Origin: Kofleriaceae bacterium
Lineage (GTDB): Bacteria > Myxococcota_A > Polyangia > Haliangiales > Haliangiaceae
DNA: 5,254 nt
Direction of reading: 5' to 3'
Assembly: GCA_016763395.1 (NCBI GenBank)
Contig: JAESTW010000235.1
Span: 1-5,254, forward strand
Shown here: positions 1 through 4,747 of the stretch, one piece after another
How positions within the stretch are numbered: position 1 is the stretch's first letter
Layout of the letters: the number at the start of each line of letters is the position of its first letter
Program-made: the position numbers and the translations under genes
Notes under the pieces: generated by a model
What the model was told of the DNA's origin: nothing
Databases searched by the model: none
Seen by the model: the letters and a program-made list of their open reading frames with translations, nothing else

Positions 1-638
1 AAAGGACTGATCGGTATCAGGAAAGATATCAGCATAACGCTGGATCAGGGTTTGATGAATCTGATCCAATAGTTCACCCGTGCCATTTAAGTACTTTTTT
101 AAGTCGCCAGGCGGCTATTCCTATTGTGCCGGGTGACCGGGTGTTGGAAGTAGGTTGTGGACCAGGCGTACTCAGTGCTGCGATGCAAAAACGAGGTGTG
201 CAGATGACCGGACTGGAGCGCTCGTCGGCGATGGTGAAACGCGCTAGGCGAAATGCACCAGAATGCACTTTTATCGAGGGTGACGCCCTTTTCATTCCCT
301 TGCCCAACGCAGAGTTAGATGTGGCGTTTGCATCTTCGGTCGTCAATGTTGTGTCCGAACCTCAGAAACTTGTCAGCGAGATGGCGAGAGTTGTCCGGCC
401 TGGTGGGCGTGTTTCCGTGCTCTTCCCAACTCTAGAGTTGTCGCGAAACTACAAAAAGACTGCAAAGCAGCGGGAGATTCGAGGATTGTCCGCAGCAGCG
501 CTTGGAATATGGGGCAGTAAAGCCCCAAAACGAGAGCCCGAGGTGATCGAAGCCCTATTTGCGGCAGCGGGGATACAGCACACCAGCGTTCGCCGATATT
601 TCGATAACAGTATTGCAAGCGTAACTGGGCTCCGATAG
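1..638 (+). CDS. Class I SAM-dependent methyltransferase, 5'-partial
   Basis: This is the C-terminal 211 residues of a methyltransferase that transfers a methyl group from S-adenosylmethionine; the substrate cannot be told. Reading from base 3 there is no stop up to the left edge, and the upstream residues (YQERYQHNAGSGFDESDP region) look like real protein. The GTG at 126 is therefore probably an internal valine and the true start lies outside the window. Visible motifs, numbered from the first full codon: motif I VLEVGCGPG (about 47-55), the ribose-binding acidic residue in GLERS (E72), EGDA (D94), a motif-IV-like stretch LDVAFASSVVNVV (105-117), and the post-motif helix and turn RPGGRVSVLFP. 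The C-terminal part is less conserved and may be substrate-specific. It lies on the same strand as the downstream glycan operon but is separated from it by about 820 bases, so shared function is only possible. The fold is confident; the substrate is unknown. Confidence 0.85.
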   Translation, partial: RTDRYQERYQHNAGSGFDESDPIVHPCHLSTFLSRQAAIPIVPGDRVLEVGCGPGVLSAAMQKRGVQMTGLERSSAMVKRARRNAPECTFIEGDALFIPLPNAELDVAFASSVVNVVSEPQKLVSEMARVVRPGGRVSVLFPTLELSRNYKKTAKQREIRGLSAAALGIWGSKAPKREPEVIEALFAAAGIQHTSVRRYFDNSIASVTGLR

Positions 639-653
639 TAATGTCCGGATCCG

Positions 654-682
654 GAATGACTCCTGGCGAGTCTGACTATACT
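654..682 (+). promoter_or_regulatory. Possible sigma70-type promoter (-10 TATACT)
   Basis: TATACT at 677-682 matches the TATAAT -10 consensus at five of six positions. No good -35 lies at 16-18 bp; the closest match is ATGACT at 656-661, with a short 15-bp spacer. A TG pair at 673-674 lies two bases rather than one base upstream of the hexamer, so it is not a clean extended -10. If used, transcription would begin near 689 and give the HDOD fragment a leader of about 210 nt containing the hairpins at 730-837. It may be a chance match. Confidence 0.22.
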
Positions 683-729
683 TCACTTGCGTTGGCTTCT
701 CGAAAAAGTAGAATTGTCCGTGGCTCTAT

Positions 730-847
730 CCTCTTTGTAGGCGAAATTGTTCAGCTTCATATACTAAGTGCCTACGAAAAGGGGCGGACCGACCTATATG
801 GAGGTCGGAAAGACCTTCGGGCGAGTTCGGCCCAAGGGCTGAGTTTT
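730..847 (+). promoter_or_regulatory. Candidate structured RNA leader with alternative hairpins
   Basis: Four stems can be read directly. Stem 1 pairs 730-742 with 770-782: 13 positions with one G-U and one C-A mismatch, and a 27-nt loop. Stem A pairs CCGACCT (789-795) with AGGTCGG (802-808), perfect over 7 bp. Stem B pairs 800-806 with 812-818: 7 bp, one G-U, GGAAA loop. Stem C pairs 814-817 plus 819-822 with 830-837: 8 bp with one bulged C and a 7-nt loop. A and B share bases and so exclude each other, as do B and C, so the RNA could switch between A+C and B. TTTT at 844-847 follows stem C by six bases, too far for a classical terminator. The region matches no riboswitch class I recognise. 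The significance against random sequence was not computed. Confidence 0.3.
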
Positions 848-891
848 GAATTACCAGTTCACTAACGCGCCCAATTGGACGATACTAGTCT

Positions 892-897
892 AAGGGG
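892..897 (+). promoter_or_regulatory. Shine-Dalgarno AAGGGG that decides the HDOD start
   Basis: AAGGGG overlaps the first possible GTG (897-899) but sits five bases ahead of a second in-frame GTG at 903-905. Only the second has usable spacing, so translation most likely starts at 903. An in-frame TAA at 891-893 rules out any start further upstream. Confidence 0.55.
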
Positions 898-902
898 TGG
901 CT

Positions 903-1226
903 GTGAGGACAAACAGGGAGGCAGCGGCGAGGTCGAAAGCCCGGAGACATTTGGAACGTTCGATTGATGAGCTTCCCGTGTTGCCTACGGTTGTCGCTCA
1001 GCTAATGGTGCTGGACAAAGACGCGGAGGACTTTTTCGACGAGTTGCTGGATTTGGTTCAAGCGGATCCAAATTTCTCTGCTCGAGTCTTGGCATCTGCG
1101 AACAGCTCAGCGCTGGGAGGAAAGGCGAGTATTGGTACTGTGCGCGCGGCACTCACGCGATTGGGGAGCTCAAACGTTTCCGCCCAACTCCTGGCGAGTA
1201 GCAAATTTGTGTACAGCCCTAGCTAA
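903..1226 (+). CDS. HDOD-domain protein, N-terminal fragment (probably decayed)
   Basis: HDOD domains are relatives of HD phosphohydrolases, usually lacking catalysis, that act as signalling modules in many Gram-negative bacteria. Seen here: a short basic N-terminus, then a typical HDOD opening (IDELPVLPTVVAQLM), an acidic helix, the QADPNFSARVLASANSSALG block that matches the family's DPxLxxxVLxxaNSa signature, and the AALTRLGSSNV helix. The frame stops after about 107 residues, whereas the domain alone usually spans close to 200, so its second half, including the LWxHS-type region, is missing. Downstream, in other frames, there are faint lookalikes (an EATWAVS stretch near 1257-1277 and a LNIATIAM stretch near 1281-1304). 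These suggest a once longer gene broken by frameshifts, but they are too short to prove it. The GTG start at 903 has the better-placed Shine-Dalgarno; 897 is the alternative. The fragment is unlikely to be a working signalling protein. Confidence 0.6.
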   Translation: MRTNREAAARSKARRHLERSIDELPVLPTVVAQLMVLDKDAEDFFDELLDLVQADPNFSARVLASANSSALGGKASIGTVRAALTRLGSSNVSAQLLASSKFVYSPS

Positions 1227-1276
1227 GGAGTCACCGGAAGCGGGGCAATCAAGTGACGAGGCGACCTGGGCGGTGT

Positions 1277-1332
1277 CGCCTAAATATCGCCACCATTGCG
1301 ATGCCCGATCTCACTGTAGTGACGCCTAAATA
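1277..1332 (+). repeat. 10-bp direct repeat CGCCTAAATA, two copies
   Basis: CGCCTAAATA occurs at 1277-1286 and again at 1323-1332, starting 46 bp apart. The first copy overlaps the 3' arm of the hairpin AGGCGAC (1259-1265) / GTCGCCT (1275-1281). The second follows a small TCAC-TGTA-GTGA inverted repeat at 1311-1322. Two structured sites followed by the same sequence could be binding sites or duplication scars; only the repeat itself is seen. Confidence 0.4.
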
Positions 1333-1464
1333 ACTCCAAGCGCTGTCAGAACTGACATCACTTTGACGCTCGGGGCTTCGTTACCGGAGATCGGCATTCA
1401 TAAAAAACAGGCCTTTACCGCGTTGTGGATCTGGATCAGCATTAGCATTGCTATAGGCCAGTGA
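1330..1464 (+). pseudogene. Small hydrophobic reading frame, possible gene remnant
   Basis: After an in-frame TAA at 1327-1329, this frame stays open to a TGA at 1462-1464. The end reads HKKQAFTALWIWISISIAIGQ: a positively charged patch followed by about 14 hydrophobic residues, like a terminal membrane helix. Its stop overlaps the GTG start of the next gene as GTGA, the same tight spacing seen between the operon genes. No ATG or GTG start is present; a TTG at 1363 would give 33 residues but has no Shine-Dalgarno. It may be the 3' remnant of a lost membrane-protein gene, or chance. I recognise no family. Confidence 0.18.
1344..1357. promoter_or_regulatory. Palindrome TGTCAG-AA-CTGACA, possible operator
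   Basis: Perfect 6-bp arms flank a 2-bp centre, the geometry of a dimeric repressor or activator site, about 105 bp upstream of the pseC-like start. A -35-like TTGACG lies six bases downstream. No matching regulator is in the window, and arms of this size can occur by chance. Confidence 0.25.
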
Positions 1465-2666
1465 GCGAATCCAACGCACAGGGCTACTTGCCATACGGTC
1501 GTCAAAACATCAGTGATGACGATATAGAAGCCGTCATAGATGCGCTCAAATCATCGCGAATCACCCAAGGACCGCGGGTTGAAGAATTTGAAGAAGCGCT
1601 CTGTGAGTACACCGGCGCCGACTATTGTAGTGTGCTTTCCAGCGGAACAGCGGCACTGCACCTCGCCTATGCGGCTCTCGACATCGGGGTCGGCGACGAG
1701 ATCGTAACCAGTCCTATTACCTTCGCAGCTACAGCAAACGCCGCTCGTTACCTTGGTGCCGATGTCCGGTTCGCCGATGTTGACCCTGCGAGTGGAAACA
1801 TCTCAGTGGCTTCCGTCGCGGACAAAATTACCCCCAAAACCAAAGCAATCGTTGCGGTTCACTTGGGCGGATTGCCATGCGATATGAGAGAATTTCGCAA
1901 GCTGGCTGATTTTCATGGCATCGCTCTAATTGAAGATGCTGCTCATGCATTGGGGGCAAGCTTCAGAGGGAACTCAATTGGCGGTGGCATTGCAGACCTC
2001 GCGATCTTCTCCTTTCATCCTGTAAAGCATCTCACCACTGGTGAAGGCGGCGCAGTTACGACAAATTCAAAGTCGCTAAAGGAACGAATTGATAGGCTGC
2101 GCCATCACGGAATCGAACGGAATCCTGAGAACTTCTCGACTCCGTCACCCGGACGCTGGTATCACGAGATTGTTGAACTTGGCTACAACTACCGCCTGAC
2201 CGACTTTCAGTGCGCTTTGGGCCTGTCACAACTAAAGAGGCAAGCACAGGGTGTTGCGCGTAGACGTGAAATCGCCGGCTACTATCGCGAACTGTTGAGC
2301 CCTTGGAGCAGCAGCATGTCCGCCCAAGCGCAGTACGACGACCGATTTTCTGCGTACCATCTCTTCCCTCTCCAGATAAACTTCCAAGCCCTCGGGGTAT
2401 CGCGGGGAGAAACTATGGACCAGCTTGACCAATTGGGAATTGGCACACAAGTGCACTACATCCCAGTCAACCATCAGCCCTACTACAAATCCGTATACGG
2501 CGAACCAGAGAGTCTGCCTGGAGCGACAGAGTACTACGCTAGAACTCTGTCGCTGCCCATGTATCCAGAACTGAGCAATTCCGATGTTGACTATGTTGTT
2601 GGAAGTATTCTCAATGTACTCGGACTATCTACGGCAGAATCACAACGAACCAAGGTTGCATCATGA
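1461..2666 (+). CDS. pseC: PseC-like UDP-4-keto-6-deoxy-sugar aminotransferase
   Basis: A PLP-dependent sugar aminotransferase of the DegT/DnrJ/EryC1/StrS family, closest in pattern to PseC. PseC aminates C4 of UDP-2-acetamido-2,6-dideoxy-beta-L-arabino-hexos-4-ulose using glutamate, giving the 4-amino-L-altrosamine intermediate of pseudaminic acid, in the cytoplasm. Seen: the PseC-type opening LPYGRQNIS (10-18) and ITQGP (34-38), SSGTAALHLA (60-69), EDAAHALG with D159 contacting the PLP ring nitrogen, the lysine motif FSFHPVKHLTTGEGG with Schiff-base K189, YNYRLTD (242-248), and the late signature QVHYIPVNHQPYY (330-342). At 401 residues it is slightly longer than the usual 380-390, because of extra residues at both ends. 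The GTG start at 1461 has no clear Shine-Dalgarno and is bounded upstream by a stop at 1443. A TTG at 1488, preceded by AGGG at 1480-1483, would give a start just before PYGRQ, as in many family members. Its end overlaps the next gene by four bases. Assignment to PseC rather than another C4 aminotransferase leans on the PseB neighbour. Confidence 0.9.
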   Translation: MSESNAQGYLPYGRQNISDDDIEAVIDALKSSRITQGPRVEEFEEALCEYTGADYCSVLSSGTAALHLAYAALDIGVGDEIVTSPITFAATANAARYLGADVRFADVDPASGNISVASVADKITPKTKAIVAVHLGGLPCDMREFRKLADFHGIALIEDAAHALGASFRGNSIGGGIADLAIFSFHPVKHLTTGEGGAVTTNSKSLKERIDRLRHHGIERNPENFSTPSPGRWYHEIVELGYNYRLTDFQCALGLSQLKRQAQGVARRREIAGYYRELLSPWSSSMSAQAQYDDRFSAYHLFPLQINFQALGVSRGETMDQLDQLGIGTQVHYIPVNHQPYYKSVYGEPESLPGATEYYARTLSLPMYPELSNSDVDYVVGSILNVLGLSTAESQRTKVAS

Positions 2667-3664
2667 GTAATAGCAAAACCAACGTCAGTCCCGTGGCGGG
2701 GAAAACCATTCTAGTTACGGGAGGAACCGGTTCGTTTGGAAAAGCGTTCGTCCGAGACCTCTTGCGTGAGGACGCCGCCAAAAAGATTATCGTGTTTTCT
2801 CGCGACGAGCAAAAACACTACATGATGAACCAGGAATTCACGGACCCGCGTCTACGCTTCTTTGTGGGTGATATTCGCGACGAGAAGCGCCTCAAGAGCG
2901 CATTTCGAGATGTCGATATCGTGGTTCATGCAGCGGCCATGAAGCATGTCCCAATCTGCGAGTACAACCCGATTGAGGCCATTCAAACCAATATCGACGG
3001 CGCTAGAAATATCGTTGAAGCAGCGATCAATGCCGGCGTTGAGAAAGTTCTTGGACTCAGTACGGACAAGGCCGTTGCCCCGGTAAATCTCTATGGGGCG
3101 TCGAAGCTGTGTATGGAGAAACTGATGATCGCCGCCAATGCGTACTCAGGATCCAAACGCACACGTTTCTCTCTTGTCCGGTATGGCAACGTGATGGGCA
3201 GTGCTGGCAGCGTAATCCCTCTCTTTCGCCGGCAGTGCCAGTCGGGCAAGCTGACGATTACCGACGAGCGAATGACTCGTTTTTGGATTGACATGGCCGG
3301 TGCTGTCCGGCTAGTTAGGCAAGGCCTTGAGAGAATGGTCGGCGGTGAGATATTCATTCCCAAACTGCCAACTTCGGACATTACCACCTTGGCAGACGCC
3401 ATAGCGCCAGGTGTGCCGCGAGAGACCATCGGAATCCGTCCGGGAGAGAAACTCCACGAGACCTTGGTGAGCTCCGATGAGTGTCTACGCACACGAGATT
3501 TAGATGAGTTGTTGGTTATTTGGCCGGAGTTCAGTTTTCACGACCATGTTCCCACTGAAAAACCCGGCAAGCCTTTGCCTGCTGGATTTGTATATAGAAG
3601 TGATCGCCCTGAATTGCGACTAGACCTCGCAGCAACCCGAACCATGTTGAAAGAAGTAGCCTGA
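2663..3664 (+). CDS. pseB: PseB-like UDP-GlcNAc 4,6-dehydratase (5-inverting)
   Basis: A short-chain dehydrogenase of the FlaA1/PseB type. PseB removes water from UDP-GlcNAc and inverts C5, giving UDP-2-acetamido-2,6-dideoxy-beta-L-arabino-hexos-4-ulose, the first step towards pseudaminic acid and the substrate of PseC. Seen: nucleotide-binding TGGTGSFGK (19-27, GxxGxxG), FSRDEQK (45-51), GDIRD (69-73), HAAAMKHVP (89-97) with EYNP (100-103), the catalytic block STDKA with D135 and K136, YGASK (Y144, K148), RYGNVMGSAGSVIP (173-186), ITDERMTRFWI (199-209) and GIRPGEKLHE (257-266). All residues expected of an active enzyme are present, and 333 residues is the family length. ATG overlaps the pseC stop as ATGA; AAGG at 2652-2655, seven bases upstream, serves as Shine-Dalgarno. 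The stop shares one base with the next start (TGATG), so the three genes should be translationally coupled. Related enzymes (CapE/WbjB type) start other pathways; the adjacent PseC homologue favours PseB. Confidence 0.93.
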   Translation: MSNSKTNVSPVAGKTILVTGGTGSFGKAFVRDLLREDAAKKIIVFSRDEQKHYMMNQEFTDPRLRFFVGDIRDEKRLKSAFRDVDIVVHAAAMKHVPICEYNPIEAIQTNIDGARNIVEAAINAGVEKVLGLSTDKAVAPVNLYGASKLCMEKLMIAANAYSGSKRTRFSLVRYGNVMGSAGSVIPLFRRQCQSGKLTITDERMTRFWIDMAGAVRLVRQGLERMVGGEIFIPKLPTSDITTLADAIAPGVPRETIGIRPGEKLHETLVSSDECLRTRDLDELLVIWPEFSFHDHVPTEKPGKPLPAGFVYRSDRPELRLDLAATRTMLKEVA

Positions 3665-4716
3665 TGCCAACAAAGAACCTCATAATTTTTCGAATTGATG
3701 GACGCGGAGCGATCGGCCGTAGATCGATGGAGCGTTGTTTGTACTTGGCGACTGCTCACGAGCAACGGGGAGGGCGGGCACACTTTGCGTTGAATGAGCG
3801 CGATGATGAGATTGAGTCCATCCTAGGACAGCGCGGTATTGGAGTTTCGAGTATTGATTCCACGATTGGCTCTATGGCTGACTGCGAAGAGTTACTAGAG
3901 GTAGCTACGAGTATTGGGGCATCCGCAATCGTCATTGATGGTGCCGTATTTGAGAGCAAGTACCTCGAAACGAGTGCTCAAAGCCTATTTACTGCGGTTA
4001 TCGATGATGGTGGCGAAAGAACACTGCCGGTGCAATTGGTCATCAACAGTGGCTTCGCAGCTGATGAACGTTTCTATACATGTCGAGCAGATTCATCGCT
4101 ACTGCTCGGACCAAAGTTTCAGGTGCTCGATCCGGAGATTACTCGTTGGGCAAAACCCACTATGACTGAAGTGGGAAGAATTCCGAGGTACTATATTAGC
4201 AGTATTGACGAGCACAACACTGCTCGAATTCTCAACTCAATGCCATCACCCACGCAAACGAGTATTCTGTGTGTCAGCGGACCAATCGATTGTCCGATAT
4301 TGAATGCCGCGACACGTGATGCGTGCGCTCAAGGCTATACGATTGAGCATGTCGGTCCGAGTGCGGTGGCGGATACTCTCTTTTACTGTGACGCTGCGGT
4401 TGTTTGTCCCGACTCACCGATTGGGCTACTTGCATATCTCGGAGTACCTTCGCTAGTAATCGCCAACGATAGTGATAGGACACGAGAAGTACGGAGACTC
4501 GCGGAAGAGGAAGCCACTCGGTCTATCATGCCAATGGACGAGCTTAGCGACAACGAACTCAGTAGCTCCTTGTCGGAGTTTTTCGAAGACTCCAAACAAC
4601 GACAAATGCAAGGGGAACGTTTGTCCGCACTCGTTGACGGAAACGGCACTACCCGGATTCTAGATTGTATTAGAGAGTCTCTACGGCCGAATTTGCGCCT
4701 TCTTGACGCTGCGTAA
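3664..4716 (+). CDS. Divergent PseG-like protein lacking the GxGH histidine
   Basis: Layout and context point to PseG, the cytoplasmic GT-B-fold hydrolase that removes UDP from the 2,4-diacetamido-trideoxy-L-altrose intermediate. Family-like blocks: FRIDGRGAIG at the N-terminus (9-18), RCLYLA (24-29), AIVIDGAV (88-95, where PseG often has VDHY), AVIDDGGE (111-118), LVINSG, LLLGPKFQVL (146-155; PseG has LLGPxYxLLR), and a C-terminal nucleotide-binding-like half with CDAAVVCPDSPIGLLAYLGVPSLVI (around 242-266). Oddities: where PseG has IGxGHxxRC this protein reads IGRRSMERC, so the catalytic histidine position is Ser21 and the preceding glycine is Arg20; the glutamate of the usual E-A/C-xxLGxP helix is absent (IGLLAYLGVP); and the conserved NQ after it reads NDSD. 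Length, 350, is at the long end. It is translationally coupled to pseB (TGATG; AGAAG at 3652-3656 seven bases upstream). It may be inactive, use another mechanism, or act as a transferase on a related nucleotide sugar. The family call is fairly sure; the activity is not, so no symbol is given. Confidence 0.7.
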   Translation: MPTKNLIIFRIDGRGAIGRRSMERCLYLATAHEQRGGRAHFALNERDDEIESILGQRGIGVSSIDSTIGSMADCEELLEVATSIGASAIVIDGAVFESKYLETSAQSLFTAVIDDGGERTLPVQLVINSGFAADERFYTCRADSSLLLGPKFQVLDPEITRWAKPTMTEVGRIPRYYISSIDEHNTARILNSMPSPTQTSILCVSGPIDCPILNAATRDACAQGYTIEHVGPSAVADTLFYCDAAVVCPDSPIGLLAYLGVPSLVIANDSDRTREVRRLAEEEATRSIMPMDELSDNELSSSLSEFFEDSKQRQMQGERLSALVDGNGTTRILDCIRESLRPNLRLLDAA

Positions 4717-4747
4717 CCTCGGGTGAGTCTAAACTCAAGTGAGGTTA
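4714..4747. terminator. Shared palindrome between convergent genes (possible bidirectional terminator)
   Basis: Outer arms TAACCTC (4714-4720) and GAGGTTA (4741-4747) are perfectly complementary. Inner arms TGAGT (4724-4728) and ACTCA (4733-4737) close a CTAA loop; a 3x3 internal loop with one possible G-T pair separates the two helices. The outermost three bases on each side are the TAA stop codons of the two converging genes. No T-run follows on either strand, so it is not a canonical intrinsic terminator, though the position fits bidirectional 3'-end formation or transcript protection. Confidence 0.45.

Larger units (their letters stand above)
639..902. other. Gene-poor stretch between methyltransferase and HDOD fragment
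   Basis: No convincing gene. A 74-codon open frame (641-865) starts two bases after the methyltransferase stop, but it has no Shine-Dalgarno sequence and no recognisable domain, and its second half is made of the inverted repeats described separately. The stretch holds a -10-like hexamer at 677-682 and three or four overlapping potential RNA stems at 730-837. Its best reading is a regulatory or leader region, not coding DNA. Confidence 0.5.
1227..1460. other. Gene-poor stretch ahead of the pse-like operon
   Basis: No complete gene is supported. The stretch holds possible remnants of the HDOD gene (about 1227-1330), a 7-bp hairpin (1259-1265 with 1275-1281), a 10-bp direct repeat, a 6-2-6 palindrome at 1344-1357, and a small hydrophobic frame running into the next gene. 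TTGACG at 1363-1368 looks like a -35 element, but no acceptable -10 lies 16-18 bp downstream, so I could not place the operon promoter. Confidence 0.5.

Noticed and set aside
126..128. GTG as the start of the methyltransferase
   Set aside because: The frame is open upstream to the window edge with protein-like sequence, and a start here would place motif I only five residues from the N-terminus.
814..847. Intrinsic terminator at stem C
   Set aside because: The TTTT lies six bases beyond the stem instead of directly after it, and the run is short.
641..865. 74-codon open frame right after the methyltransferase stop
   Set aside because: No Shine-Dalgarno, no recognisable motif, and its second half consists of the inverted repeats; better explained as a non-coding stretch.
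858..886. TTCACT / GATACT pair with 17-bp spacing as a promoter for the HDOD fragment
   Set aside because: Each box matches consensus at only four of six positions, and transcription would begin almost on the Shine-Dalgarno.
1255..1332. Integron attC site suggested by the paired inverted repeats
   Set aside because: No GTTRRRY/RYYYAAC core pair is present and no integrase or cassette structure is visible.
3091..3492. 133-codon open frame on the minus strand
   Set aside because: Lies entirely inside the well-supported pseB-like gene and has no family-like sequence; a shadow frame.
3848..4266. CGAGTATT repeated three times inside the pseG-like gene (3848, 3908, 4259)
   Set aside because: In the same reading frame each copy encodes Ser/Thr-Ser-Ile; irregular spacing and no flanking structure, so codon preference explains it.
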